In this document: positions 25,637 through 34,850 of the stretch, piece after piece | Layout of the letters: each line of letters opens with the position of its first letter | Numbering within the stretch: position 1 is the first letter of the stretch | Assembly: GCF_964253025.1 (NCBI RefSeq) | Contig: NZ_CAXUQC020000001.1 | Location: 2,480,001-2,544,000, forward strand | Reading direction: 5' to 3' | Origin: Rhizobacter sp964253025 | Lineage (GTDB): Bacteria; Pseudomonadota; Gammaproteobacteria; Burkholderiales; Burkholderiaceae_C | DNA length: 64,000 bases | The notes under the pieces: generated by a model | Databases searched by the model: none | What the model saw: only the letters and a program-made list of their open reading frames with translations | What the model was told of the DNA's origin: nothing | Program-made: the position numbers and the translations under genes

Positions 25637-26299
25637 ATGACCCGAGCATCGCGCCATTCCCTATCGTCCACTGCCGCCCGGGCTTCTCTGTTTGCAGCCG
25701 TGTGCCTGACGGCCCTCGGCACGATGCCCGCACACGCGCTCTACAAGGTGGTGGGGCCGGACGGCAAGGTCACGTACACCGACCGCCCGGCCTTGGGAAA
25801 AGAGAACAAGGTCGAGAACGTGACGCCGATGACCTCGGGCGGCCTCGCCGACACCAGCACCCTGCCCTTCGATTTGCAACAAGTTGTGCGGCGCTACCCG
25901 GTGACGCTCTACACCGCCCGCGACTGCGCTCCATGCGACAGCGGCCGGCAGCTGCTGCGCCAGCGCGGCGTGCCGTTCGTCGAGCGCACCATCAATTCGG
26001 AAGCGGACAGTGCTGAACTGCGCCGCCTGGTTGGCAAGAACGACCTGCCCTCGATTTCGATCGGCGCGCAGGTCGTCAACGGCTTCGCGCCGGCGGAGTG
26101 GGCAAGCTACCTGGATGCCGCAGGGTATCCCAAGACCTCGCGCCTGCCTTCGAGCTACTCGGAAGGCCGCGCCACGCCGCTGACCGAGCCGCGCACTGCC
26201 CCGGCACCCGCCCCGGCACCGCGCGCCGCCTCTCCCGCACCGGCGACCGCCACCCCCGCCCCTGCACCGGCCCCGTCGCCAACCGGCATCCGGTTCTGA
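25637..26299 (+). CDS. Secreted DUF4124-glutaredoxin fusion protein
   Basis: 220 residues. A signal peptide (1 to about 34, ending AHA) is followed by a DUF4124 segment (35-65, LYKVVGPDGKVTYTDRP). A glutaredoxin-like domain (about 87-165) has a CAPC redox motif (Cys97, Cys100) and a cis-Pro at LPSI. The tail (about 185-215) is Ala/Pro-rich and low in complexity. The order suggests a periplasmic thiol-disulphide protein; the substrate is unknown. The start was chosen because it gives a proper signal peptide and has GGAG upstream; an in-frame GTG 48 bases earlier is less likely. Confidence 0.85.
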   Translation: MTRASRHSLSSTAARASLFAAVCLTALGTMPAHALYKVVGPDGKVTYTDRPALGKENKVENVTPMTSGGLADTSTLPFDLQQVVRRYPVTLYTARDCAPCDSGRQLLRQRGVPFVERTINSEADSAELRRLVGKNDLPSISIGAQVVNGFAPAEWASYLDAAGYPKTSRLPSSYSEGRATPLTEPRTAPAPAPAPRAASPAPATATPAPAPAPSPTGIRF

Positions 26300-26340
26300 G
26301 TCGACCTGCGCCCCCCGCGCTGGACGCCGTGCAGCCGGCG

Positions 26341-27693
26341 TCAGGCGGGTTCGTCGTCCGACGGCAGCGGCAGCAGCGCCTGGGCACGTGACTCGGGCAA
26401 CGCCTCCACCGAGCGCAGTTCACGCGCCATGACGCGGCTGCGGCGTTCGGCCATCTCGATGCTGCTGCTCGCCTCGTCGAGCTTCTTTCTCGTCTTGGCG
26501 AGCGCCTCGCCGAACTTCTGGAACTCGGTCTTCACCGCACCCAGCACTTCCCACACTTCCACCGACCGGCGCTCGAGCGCCAGCGTGCGGAAGCCCATCT
26601 GCAGGCTGTTGAGCGTGGCCAGCAAGGTCGTCGGGCCCGCCAGCATCACGCGGTGCTCCCGCTGCAAGGCCTCGACGAGGCCGGGCCGGCGCAGCGCTTC
26701 CGCATAGAGGCCCTCGGTCGGCACGAAGAGGATCGCGAAGTCGGTGGTGTGCGGGGGCGCCAGGTACTTGTCGCGAATGGTGCGGGCTTCGGCGCGCAAG
26801 CGCAGTTCGATGGCGCGGGCGGCCGCCTCGCTGGCCACCGGATCGGCGCGCTCCTGCGCGTCCAGCAAGCGCTCGTAGTCCTCGCGCGGGAACTTGGCGT
26901 CGATGGGCAGCCACAGCGGCACGCCATCGGTGCGCTGCCCCGGCAAGCGCAGGGCGAACTCCACCCGCGCACCGCTGCCCGGCACCGTCTCGACGTTGGT
27001 GGCGTACTGCTCGGGCGTGAACACCTGCTCCAGCAAGCCGGCGAGCTGCACCTCGCCGAAGATGCCGCGCGTCTTGACGTTGCCCAGCACCCGGCTGAGG
27101 GAGCCCACGTCGCGTGCCAGGGTCTGCATCTCGCCCAGGCCCTTGTGCACCTGATCCAGCCGATCGGCCACCTGCTTGAAGCTCTCGCCCAGGCGCTGCT
27201 CCAGCGTGGCATGGAGCTTCTCGTCCACCGTGGCGCGCATCTGCTCGAGCTTGCGTTCGTTGTCGGCCTGGATGGCGGCGAGCTTGGCTTCGACCGCCGT
27301 GCGCATCTCGGCCATGCGGTGGTCGGTGGTCGCGGTGAGCGCGGCCAGCTGCTCGGCCAGCGTCGACGAGAAGCGCTGCAGTGCCGTCGCCTGCTGCTCG
27401 GCCATGCGCGAGAGTGCGCCGTCCTGGGAGCCGGTGGCATGGCGCAAGGTCTCGGCCATGGATTGCTGGAAGAGCGACAGGGTCTGGGCCAGCTCCTGTC
27501 GGGTGCCGCGGGCGCTGCGGTCGACTTCCTCGCGCAACTCGCGCTCGCTGCGCTCGTTGTCGGCACGGGCTTCGTCGTGGAACTGGCGCAGCAGGTCGTC
27601 GGGCGACTCACGCCGCCACACCGCGATCAGGACGATCACGAGCAGGACGAAGAGAACAAGCAGCAGGCCGATGGCGATCCAGTCGAGGGGCAT
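26341..27693 (-). CDS. rmuC: DNA recombination protein RmuC
   Basis: 450 residues. A single N-terminal membrane helix (about 5-26) is followed by a long coiled coil rich in Glu, Arg and Ala (about 40-200) and then the RmuC nuclease-like domain (LSRVLGNVKTRGIFGE, PIDAKFPREDYERL, FVPTEGLYAEAL). RmuC limits DNA inversions at inverted repeats in E. coli and is proposed to be a nuclease-like factor. The start at MPLDW follows a GAGGG ribosome-binding site; a longer frame would overlap the hydrolase gene. It lies 13 bp after that gene and is probably co-transcribed. Confidence 0.95.
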   Translation of the reverse strand: MPLDWIAIGLLLVLFVLLVIVLIAVWRRESPDDLLRQFHDEARADNERSERELREEVDRSARGTRQELAQTLSLFQQSMAETLRHATGSQDGALSRMAEQQATALQRFSSTLAEQLAALTATTDHRMAEMRTAVEAKLAAIQADNERKLEQMRATVDEKLHATLEQRLGESFKQVADRLDQVHKGLGEMQTLARDVGSLSRVLGNVKTRGIFGEVQLAGLLEQVFTPEQYATNVETVPGSGARVEFALRLPGQRTDGVPLWLPIDAKFPREDYERLLDAQERADPVASEAAARAIELRLRAEARTIRDKYLAPPHTTDFAILFVPTEGLYAEALRRPGLVEALQREHRVMLAGPTTLLATLNSLQMGFRTLALERRSVEVWEVLGAVKTEFQKFGEALAKTRKKLDEASSSIEMAERRSRVMARELRSVEALPESRAQALLPLPSDDEPA

Positions 27694-27706
27694 GCCCTCG
27701 ATTGTG

Positions 27707-28591
27707 TCAGGCACGGCCGGCTGCGTGATCGATGCCATCGGCGAAACGCCCGTAGAGGACGGAGGGCATGTCATGGCCCATGCCGTCGATCACGTCGAGC
27801 GTCGCCCCGGGGATCCGGGCATGCAGGTCGACTCCGGCCTGGACGGGAATCATCGGGTCGGCACGGCCGTGGATGATGTGGCAGGGAGGGCGCAGCGCCG
27901 GCAACAAGGGGCTGCGGTCGCCGTCCGTGGCGATGGCCACGAGTTGCCGAGCCGTGCCGGCCGGCCGGTAGGCGCGTGCCATGTCGAGCTCGAGGCGCTC
28001 ACGCAATTCCGCGTCGTCCATGCGATGCGCCGGCCCTTCGATGAGGCGGAAGAAGGCTGCACGTGCCGCGATCACCGCCTCGGCGTCGTCCGGCCTGGGG
28101 GGTCGCGCCAGCATCGCGGCGCGAATGCGCCATGACGGCCCCGGCACCCGGCGGGCGCCGCTCGTGGTCATCATGAGCGTCAGGCTGGCGAGCCGGTCGG
28201 GGTGACGGGCGGCGAGGTGCTGGGCAATCATCCCGCCCATGGAGGCGCCGCACACGTGGGCGCGCCGGATACCGAGGGCATCGAGCACCCCGAGGGCATC
28301 ACGGGCCATGTCTTCCAACGCATACGGCCTGCTGAGCGGCAGACCGAAGGCCGAGCGTGCCGCGGCCAGCGGCAGGTTGGGCATGCCCAAGGCATCGAAG
28401 TGCTGGCTCAGGCCGGCGTCGCGGTTGTCGAAGCGGATCACGCGATAGCCGCGCGACACCAGCACGTCCACGAAGCGATCGTGCCAGCCGGTCAGCTGCA
28501 TGCCGAGGCCCATGATGAGCAGCAAAGGCTCGCCCTGGGGCGAGCCCCTGACATCGACCTCGATCGAAATTCCGTTGGACTGGACCTGCAT
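27707..28591 (-). CDS. Alpha/beta-fold hydrolase
   Basis: 294 residues of alpha/beta-hydrolase type. The nucleophile elbow GASMGG holds Ser117. An acidic residue in GRADPMIP and His in GMGHDMP complete the presumed triad. The oxyanion region is MGLGMQ. No signal peptide is seen, so it is probably cytoplasmic. The substrate cannot be deduced; related proteins are annotated as esterases or as aclacinomycin-methylesterase-like. It lies between typA, from which a long hairpin separates it, and rmuC. Confidence 0.85.
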   Translation of the reverse strand: MQVQSNGISIEVDVRGSPQGEPLLLIMGLGMQLTGWHDRFVDVLVSRGYRVIRFDNRDAGLSQHFDALGMPNLPLAAARSAFGLPLSRPYALEDMARDALGVLDALGIRRAHVCGASMGGMIAQHLAARHPDRLASLTLMMTTSGARRVPGPSWRIRAAMLARPPRPDDAEAVIAARAAFFRLIEGPAHRMDDAELRERLELDMARAYRPAGTARQLVAIATDGDRSPLLPALRPPCHIIHGRADPMIPVQAGVDLHARIPGATLDVIDGMGHDMPSVLYGRFADGIDHAAGRA

Positions 28592-28604
28592 GTCGGATGT
28601 GCGA

Positions 28605-28637
28605 GGGGCCGGCGACTGCGTGGCAGTGGCCGGCCCC
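28605..28637 (-). terminator. Long hairpin after typA
   Basis: GGGGCCGGC (28605-28613) pairs with GCCGGCCCC (28629-28637), and inner ACTGC/GCAGT extend the stem past one mismatch to a 3-base loop. It starts 12 bases after the typA stop in the direction of transcription. It has no T-tract, so it may act as a weak terminator or 3' stabiliser between typA and the hydrolase gene. Confidence 0.5.
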
Positions 28638-28649
28638 CCGGGGTGACGC

Positions 28650-30476
28650 TCAGTCGCGCGAAGCGCGCTTGCGCTCGTGCTCCTTGAGGTAACGCTTGCG
28701 CACGCGGATGGACTTCGGCGTGATCTCGACCAGTTCGTCGTCGTCGATGAAGTCGACGCCGTATTCGAGCGTGAGGTCGATCGGCGGCGTGATCTTGATC
28801 GCGTCTTCCTTGCCGGACACGCGGAAGTTCGTCAGCTGCTTCGTGCGCGTGGCGTTCACGACCAGGTCATTGTCCCGGTTGTGGATGCCGACGATCATGC
28901 CCTCGTACACCGGGTCGTTCGCCTTGACGAACATGCGGCCGCGGTCATCGAGCTTGCCCAGGGCGTAGGTGAAGATCTCACCGTCGTCCATCGAGATCAG
29001 CACGCCGTTCTTGCGGCCGCCGATGTCGCCCTTGTGCGGCTCGTAGCCGTCGAAGATGTTGCTGATGAGGCCGGAACCACGCGTCAGGTTCATGAACTCG
29101 TTCGAGAAGCCGATCAGGCCCCGGGCCGGGATGCGGTACTCCAGGCGCACGCGCCCCTGGCCGTCCGGCTCCATGTTGACGAGTTCGCCCTTGCGCTCGC
29201 CCAGGGCCTGCATCACGCCGCCCTGGTGGCCCTCTTCGATGTCGGCCGTCACGAGCTCGATCGGCTCGTGGCGCACGCCGTCGACGTTGTGGAAGACCAC
29301 GCGCGGCTTGCTCACGGCGAGTTCGTAGCCTTCACGGCGCATGTTCTCGAGCAGGATGGTCAGGTGCAGTTCACCCCGGCCCATCACCTCGAAGATGCCG
29401 TCTTCGTCGGTTTCCTTGACGCGCAGCGCCACGTTGCTCTGCAGTTCCTTCTGCAGGCGGTCCCAGATCTGGCGGCTGGTGACGAACTTGCCTTCGCGGC
29501 CGGCCAGCGGGCTGGTGTTCACGCAGAAGTTCATCGTCAGCGTGGGCTCGTCGACCTTGAGCATCGGCAGGGGCGACGGGTTGGTCACGCTGGTGACGGT
29601 CACGCCGATGCCGATGTCCTCGATGCCGTTGATCAGCACGATGTCGCCGGGGCCGGCTTCAGCGGTCTGCACGCGGTCCAGGCCCTGGAACGTCAGCACC
29701 TGGTTGACGCGGCCACGCACGGCCTTGCCATCGGGGCCTTCCATGACCATCACGTCCATCGACGGCTTGATCGTTCCCTGGCTGATGCGGCCCACGCCGA
29801 TGCGGCCCACGAACGACGAGTAGTCGAGCGCGGAAATCTGCAGCTGCAGCGGAGCGCTCGGGTCGCCGGCGTTCGGCGGCACATGGCGGAGGATGGTGTT
29901 GAACAGGGCCGACATGTCGGGACCCCATTGTTCGCCCGGCGCACCTTCGGTGAGCGAGGTCCAGCCGTTGATGCCGGAGGCATACACCACGGGGAAGTCG
30001 AGCTGCTCGTCGTTCGCGCCGAGCTTGTCGAACAGGTCGAATGCGGCGTTGATGACGGCGTCGGGCTTGGCACCCGGCTTGTCCACCTTGTTCACCACGA
30101 CGATCGGCTTGAGACCGAGGGCCAGGGCCTTCTTGGTCACGAAGCGCGTCTGCGGCATCGGGCCTTCCTGGGCGTCGATCAGCAGCACCACGCCGTCGAC
30201 CATCGACAGCGCACGCTCGACTTCGCCACCGAAGTCCGCGTGTCCCGGGGTGTCGACGATGTTGATGTGCGTGCCTTCCCAGCTGACCGCGCAGTTCTTG
30301 GCCAGGATGGTGATGCCGCGCTCACGTTCGATGGCGTTGTTGTCCATCACCGTGTCGACGACCTTCTCGTGTTCGGCGAAGGTGCCCGACTGGCGAAGGA
30401 GCTGGTCGACCATGGTGGTCTTGCCATGGTCGACGTGGGCAATGATGGCAATGTTGCGGATCTGTCTGGTAGTCAT
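28650..30476 (-). CDS. typA: Ribosome-associated translational GTPase TypA/BipA
   Basis: 608 residues, the normal BipA length. The G1 motif AHVDHGKT (13-20) is followed by DTPGHADFGGEV and NKVDKPGA; EF-G-like domains III and V and the BipA C-terminal domain follow. It is an EF-G-like GTPase that acts on 50S assembly and translation under stress. It is the last gene of the rimP-to-typA operon. Its ATG overlaps the truB stop as ATGA, so its translation is probably coupled. A much longer open frame upstream runs antisense-like through truB and was not used. Confidence 0.98.
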   Translation of the reverse strand: MTTRQIRNIAIIAHVDHGKTTMVDQLLRQSGTFAEHEKVVDTVMDNNAIERERGITILAKNCAVSWEGTHINIVDTPGHADFGGEVERALSMVDGVVLLIDAQEGPMPQTRFVTKKALALGLKPIVVVNKVDKPGAKPDAVINAAFDLFDKLGANDEQLDFPVVYASGINGWTSLTEGAPGEQWGPDMSALFNTILRHVPPNAGDPSAPLQLQISALDYSSFVGRIGVGRISQGTIKPSMDVMVMEGPDGKAVRGRVNQVLTFQGLDRVQTAEAGPGDIVLINGIEDIGIGVTVTSVTNPSPLPMLKVDEPTLTMNFCVNTSPLAGREGKFVTSRQIWDRLQKELQSNVALRVKETDEDGIFEVMGRGELHLTILLENMRREGYELAVSKPRVVFHNVDGVRHEPIELVTADIEEGHQGGVMQALGERKGELVNMEPDGQGRVRLEYRIPARGLIGFSNEFMNLTRGSGLISNIFDGYEPHKGDIGGRKNGVLISMDDGEIFTYALGKLDDRGRMFVKANDPVYEGMIVGIHNRDNDLVVNATRTKQLTNFRVSGKEDAIKITPPIDLTLEYGVDFIDDDELVEITPKSIRVRKRYLKEHERKRASRD

Positions 30477-31462
30477 GCTGACGTTCTCTCTGAATGTTCC
30501 TGCTTCTCGGGCTCTTCGATCACCAGGAGGCCTTTCACCTCCGTCGGGCTCAAGAGCCTCGTCGAAATCAGTTCTCCGGCCGTGACCCGGGCGCTGCCCA
30601 GGAAGGCCTTGGGTTCGGGGCCGTAGACGCGCACCTGGGGCGCATCGTCGAGCGGCACGCGGCGGCGCAGCCCGGTGAGGAAGCGGCCGGCCTCCTCGCT
30701 GTCGAGGCGCACGACGGGCGCATCGGCCAGCAGCGCATCGGCATCCATCAGGAGCCGGTCGCGGCCGGCCTCGTCGAGCTCGGCGAGCTGCGCCAATGTC
30801 ACCGCTCCGTCGAGGCCGAGCGGGCCGCTGCCGGTACGCCGCAGCGCCGCCAGGTGGGCACCACATCCGAGCGACTCGCCCAGGTCTTCGGCCAGCGTGC
30901 GAATGTACGTGCCCTTGCTGCAACGCACGTCGAGCGTGACGAGCTCATCCTGCCGGGAGACGATGTCGATGGCGTGAATCGTCACGCGGCGCGCAGCGCG
31001 CTCGACCTCGATGCCCTGGCGGGCGTATTCGTACAGCGCACGGCCGTCGCGCTTCAAGGCCGAGTACATCGGCGGCACCTGGTCGATCTCGCCCGTGAGG
31101 CCCGCACAGGCCGCGGCGAGTGCCGCGTCGGTCACGGCCACGGGGCGAACCTGCAGCACCTCGCCCTCGGCATCGCCGGTGGTCGTGGTGGCACCCAGGC
31201 GGAGCGTCGCCAGGTAGCGCTTGTCGGCGTCCAGGCTGATCTGCGAGAACTTGGTGGCCGCGCCGAAGCACAGCGGCAGCAAGCCGGTGGCGAGCGGATC
31301 CAGCGTGCCGGTGTGGCCCGCCTTCTCGGCGCGGAACAGGCGCTTGGCCTTCTGCAATGCGTCGTTGCTCGACAAGCCCAGCGGCTTGTCGAGCAACAAC
31401 ACACCGTGCACCGCGCGGCGCGGCACGCGGGGTCGGTTGTTCTGAAGCGACGCGTTGACCAT
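30473..31462 (-). CDS. truB: tRNA pseudouridine-55 synthase
   Basis: 329 residues. Catalytic Asp55 lies in GHTGTLDPLATG. KPLGLSSNDALQ and the RCSKGTYIRTLAEDLG motif are typical of TruB, and a PUA-like C-terminal part follows. It forms pseudouridine 55 in the T-loop of tRNAs. It starts 10 bp after the rbfA stop and overlaps typA by four bases (ATGA). Confidence 0.98.
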   Translation of the reverse strand: MVNASLQNNRPRVPRRAVHGVLLLDKPLGLSSNDALQKAKRLFRAEKAGHTGTLDPLATGLLPLCFGAATKFSQISLDADKRYLATLRLGATTTTGDAEGEVLQVRPVAVTDAALAAACAGLTGEIDQVPPMYSALKRDGRALYEYARQGIEVERAARRVTIHAIDIVSRQDELVTLDVRCSKGTYIRTLAEDLGESLGCGAHLAALRRTGSGPLGLDGAVTLAQLAELDEAGRDRLLMDADALLADAPVVRLDSEEAGRFLTGLRRRVPLDDAPQVRVYGPEPKAFLGSARVTAGELISTRLLSPTEVKGLLVIEEPEKQEHSERTSA

Positions 31463-31472
31463 GCTCACTGGC

Positions 31473-31838
31473 TCAGTCGTCCTTGGCTCGCGTGGCATTC
31501 GCCTGGGCGATGAGCGAGCTCAGCTCAGCCGCCCGTTCGGTCGTGCGGTCGAAGTGGAAATGCAGCGTGGGCACCGTGTGGATCTGCAGGCGCTTGAAAA
31601 GGCCGTTGCGCAGGAAGCCGGCCGCCTCGTTCAGCGCTTCCTCGGTCTGCTCGACGTCACCGACGAGCAGGGAGAAGAACACCTTGGCATGGGCGTAGTC
31701 GGGCGTCACCTCCACGGCCTGGATGGTGACCATGCCGACGCGGGGGTCCTTCAGGTCGCGGATGAGGTCGGCCAGGTCACGCTGGATCTGGTCGGCCACG
31801 CGGAAGCCGCGGTTGGGAATGGATCGTTTATGTCGCAT
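31473..31838 (-). CDS. rbfA: Ribosome-binding factor A
   Basis: 121 residues. Recognised by RVADQIQRDLADLIRDLKDPR and VTPDYAHAKVFFSLL; the KH-like fold binds the 30S subunit during 16S maturation and cold adaptation. The start follows a GAGGAG ribosome-binding site; the in-frame extension upstream was discarded. It is preceded by an intra-operon hairpin after infB and is followed by truB. Confidence 0.97.
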   Translation of the reverse strand: MRHKRSIPNRGFRVADQIQRDLADLIRDLKDPRVGMVTIQAVEVTPDYAHAKVFFSLLVGDVEQTEEALNEAAGFLRNGLFKRLQIHTVPTLHFHFDRTTERAAELSSLIAQANATRAKDD

Positions 31839-31871
31839 GTGATGCTCCTCGCGGACTGCCCCTGAAACACA

Positions 31872-31900
31872 AACCCCGCCCTCTTTTGGAAGGCGGGGCA
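31872..31900 (-). terminator. Terminator-like hairpin between infB and rbfA
   Basis: On the minus strand a 7-bp stem (CCCCGCC at 31874-31880 with GGCGGGG at 31892-31898) is followed by a T-rich stretch interrupted by G. It sits in the 84-bp gap after infB. It could partly terminate or pause transcription and so lower rbfA-truB-typA output relative to the upstream genes. Confidence 0.55.
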
Positions 31901-31922
31901 AGGGAGAGGTCCCGCGTTGCCG

Positions 31923-34781
31923 TTACAGCGTCCGGGCCACTTCCTTGACTTCGAAGAACTCCAGCTGATCACCTTCGGAGATGTCGTTGTAGTTCTTCAG
32001 CTTGATGCCGCACTCGAAGCCTTCCTTGACCTCGCGCACGTCGTCCTTCAAGCGGCGCACCGATTCGACTTCGCCGGTGTAGACCACCACGTTGTCGCGC
32101 AGCAGGCGGAAGCGTGCGTTGCGGCGGACCAGACCCGACGTGACCATCGAGCCGGCCACGGTACCGATCTTGGAAGCCACGAACACCGTGCGGATCTCGG
32201 CCGTGCCGATGACTTCCTCGCGCTGCTCGGGGGCCAGCATGCCGGTCATCGCCGCCTTCACATCGTCCACGGCGTCGTAGATGATGTTGTAGTAGCGAAT
32301 GTCGACACCGTTGTGCTCGGCCAGCTTGCGCGCGCCGGCATCGGCCCGCGTGTTGAAGCCGATGATGACGGCCTTGGAGGCGATCGCCAGGTTGACGTCG
32401 GACTCGCTGATGCCACCCACCGCGCCGTGCACCACCTGCACCTTGACTTCCTCGGTGCTGAGCTTGAGCAGCGACTGGGACAGCGCTTCCTGCGAGCCCT
32501 GCACGTCGGCCTTGATGATCAGCGGCAGCGTCTGCACGTCGCCCTGGCCCATCTGGTCCATCAGGTTCTCGAGGTTGGCGGCCTGGCGCTTGGCCAGCTT
32601 CACGTCGCGGTACTTGCCCGAACGGAAGGTGGCGATCTCGCGCGCCCGGCGTTCGTCGCTGAGCACCATGAACTCGTCACCCGCCTGCGGCACTTCGGTC
32701 AGACCCTGAATCTCCACCGGAATGGAAGGACCTGCCTCGGTGATCGACTTGCCGTTCTCATCCAGCATGGCGCGCACGCGGCCATAGGTGGAGCCGGCCA
32801 GCACGACATCGCCGCGCTTGAGCGTGCCCGACTGGATCAGCACCGTCGCGACCGGGCCGCGGCCCTTGTCGAGCTGGGCTTCGACGATCAGGCCCTTGGC
32901 GAGCGATTCCACCGGCGCCTTCAGTTCGAGCACTTCGGCCTGCAGCAGCACCTGCTCGAGCAGGTCGTCGATGCCCATGCCGGTCTTGGCCGACACGGAA
33001 ACGAACGGCGACTCGCCGCCGAACTCTTCCGGCACGACTTCCTCGGCCACGAGTTCGCTCTTCAAGCGCTCGGCGTTAGCCTCGGGCTTGTCCATCTTGT
33101 TCATCGCGACGACGATCGGCACGCCGGCCGCCTTCGCGTGGGAGATGGCTTCCTTCGTCTGCGGCATGACGCCGTCGTCGGCGGCCACCACCAGGATGAC
33201 GATGTCGGTGGCCTTCGCACCGCGAGCACGCATGGCCGTGAAGGCCGCGTGACCCGGGGTGTCGAGGAAGGTGATCATGCCGCGCGGGGTGTCCACGTGG
33301 TACGCACCGATGTGCTGCGTGATGCCGCCGGCCTCGCCGGAAGCCACGCGGCTCTTTCGGATGTAGTCGAGCAGCGAGGTCTTGCCGTGGTCGACGTGAC
33401 CCATGACGGTGACCACCGGGGCGCGGGGCAGCACCTCGTGGTTGGCGTCGGTGTCCTGCTCTTCCAGGAACGCGTCGGGATCGTCCAGCTTGGCGGGGAA
33501 CGCCTTGTGGCCCATTTCTTCCACGACGATCATCGCGGTTTCCTGGTCCAGCTGCTGGTTGATGGTGACCATCTGGCCGAGCTTCATCATCGTCTTGATG
33601 ACTTCGGAGGCCTTCACGGACATCTTGTGGGCCAGGTCGGCCACGCTGATGGTCTCGGGCACGTGCACTTCCTGCACCTGCGCCTCGACCGGCGCCACGA
33701 AGTTGGAACCGGAGTCGCCACGATCGCCACGGCGGCCGCCGCGCGGCGCGCGCCAGCCCGGACGGTTGCCACCGCCGCTGTTGATGGTCTTGAGGCCGCG
33801 CTTCTTGGCGGCGTCATCGGCCCAGCTGGACGACAGCTTCTCGGACTTGACCGACTTCTTGTCGCCCGGCTTGGCGGCGCCAGGGGCGGCCGCGGTCGTG
33901 CCAGGAGCCGCCGGCGTGCCGGCAGGCTTGTGGATCGTGCCCTTGATGCCTTCCTTGTTCGGATCGACCTTCGGCGGCTCTTCCTTCTTGGCCTGCAGCA
34001 CGCGCTTGGGCGCGTTCATCATGGCGCGGATGGCGGCGGCTTCGTCTTCGGCGGCCTTGCGGCGCTTGGCGAGGTCGGCAGCGCGCTGCTTCTCTTCGTC
34101 GACGACGTCGGCGGCCTTGATCACGCGCAACGCCGGCTTGGGCGGCTCGGCCGGGGCAGCCGGTGCGGCAGCGGCTGCGGGTGCAGCAGCGGGCGTCTCG
34201 GGTTCGGCGGCAGCCTTCTTGCCTTGCTGGGCGGCGGCGGCAGCGGCTTCGAGGGCCGCCTTGGCAGCAGCAGCCGCGGCAGCCTCGGCCGCTTCACGGG
34301 CACGCTGCTCGGCGGCTTCGCGTTCGAGGCGCTCCTGCTCCTCGCGCTGGCGACGCTTCTCGGCGAGTTCCTCTTCCTGGCGGCGCAACTGCTCCGCCTG
34401 GGCACGGGCCTCGTCTTCGCGGCGGCGCAGTTCGGTGTCATCGACGACCGGTGCCGCGGGTTCCTCCGCAGGTGCGCTTTCATCGCGCTTGATGAACGTG
34501 CGCTTCTTCCGCACCTCGACCTGGATGGTGCGAGCCTTGCCGCTGGCATCGGCCTGCTTGATCTCGCTGGTCGACTTGCGGGTCAGCGTGATCTTCTTGC
34601 GGTCGCCGGCAGCGGTGCCGTGCGATGAACGCAGGAAATCGAGCAGCCGCTCCTTGTCGGACTCGGTCAGCGCGTCATCGGTGGACGCCTTCGCGACTCC
34701 GGCCGATTGAAGCTGCTCGAGCAGTGCCGCGGCTGAGCGGTTGAGCTCGGCGGCGAACTGGGCGACGGTGGTCACAGCCAT
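31923..34781 (-). CDS. infB: Translation initiation factor IF-2
   Basis: 952 residues. An IF2 N-terminal domain (about 1-60) is followed by a long charged and Ala-rich linker (about 80-370), including a coiled-coil stretch rich in Glu, Arg and Ala. The GTPase domain begins near residue 459 with GHVDHGKTSLL, then DTPGHAAF and NKMDKP; domains II to IV follow. It delivers fMet-tRNA to the 30S subunit. The start has an AAGGA ribosome-binding site. It lies 69 bp after nusA in the conserved operon. Confidence 0.98.
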   Translation of the reverse strand: MAVTTVAQFAAELNRSAAALLEQLQSAGVAKASTDDALTESDKERLLDFLRSSHGTAAGDRKKITLTRKSTSEIKQADASGKARTIQVEVRKKRTFIKRDESAPAEEPAAPVVDDTELRRREDEARAQAEQLRRQEEELAEKRRQREEQERLEREAAEQRAREAAEAAAAAAAKAALEAAAAAAQQGKKAAAEPETPAAAPAAAAAPAAPAEPPKPALRVIKAADVVDEEKQRAADLAKRRKAAEDEAAAIRAMMNAPKRVLQAKKEEPPKVDPNKEGIKGTIHKPAGTPAAPGTTAAAPGAAKPGDKKSVKSEKLSSSWADDAAKKRGLKTINSGGGNRPGWRAPRGGRRGDRGDSGSNFVAPVEAQVQEVHVPETISVADLAHKMSVKASEVIKTMMKLGQMVTINQQLDQETAMIVVEEMGHKAFPAKLDDPDAFLEEQDTDANHEVLPRAPVVTVMGHVDHGKTSLLDYIRKSRVASGEAGGITQHIGAYHVDTPRGMITFLDTPGHAAFTAMRARGAKATDIVILVVAADDGVMPQTKEAISHAKAAGVPIVVAMNKMDKPEANAERLKSELVAEEVVPEEFGGESPFVSVSAKTGMGIDDLLEQVLLQAEVLELKAPVESLAKGLIVEAQLDKGRGPVATVLIQSGTLKRGDVVLAGSTYGRVRAMLDENGKSITEAGPSIPVEIQGLTEVPQAGDEFMVLSDERRAREIATFRSGKYRDVKLAKRQAANLENLMDQMGQGDVQTLPLIIKADVQGSQEALSQSLLKLSTEEVKVQVVHGAVGGISESDVNLAIASKAVIIGFNTRADAGARKLAEHNGVDIRYYNIIYDAVDDVKAAMTGMLAPEQREEVIGTAEIRTVFVASKIGTVAGSMVTSGLVRRNARFRLLRDNVVVYTGEVESVRRLKDDVREVKEGFECGIKLKNYNDISEGDQLEFFEVKEVARTL

Positions 34782-34850
34782 TGTTTATATCCTTGCTTGG
34801 TACGTGCAGTGCGGCTTCGGTACGGAATTCTGGAACCCGGTCGTTGGAAG

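Noticed and set aside
30477..30923. 149-residue N-terminal extension of TypA in the same open frame
   Set aside because: It lies entirely within truB, is Arg/Pro/Gly-rich, and the ATG overlapping the truB stop begins the canonical TypA sequence.
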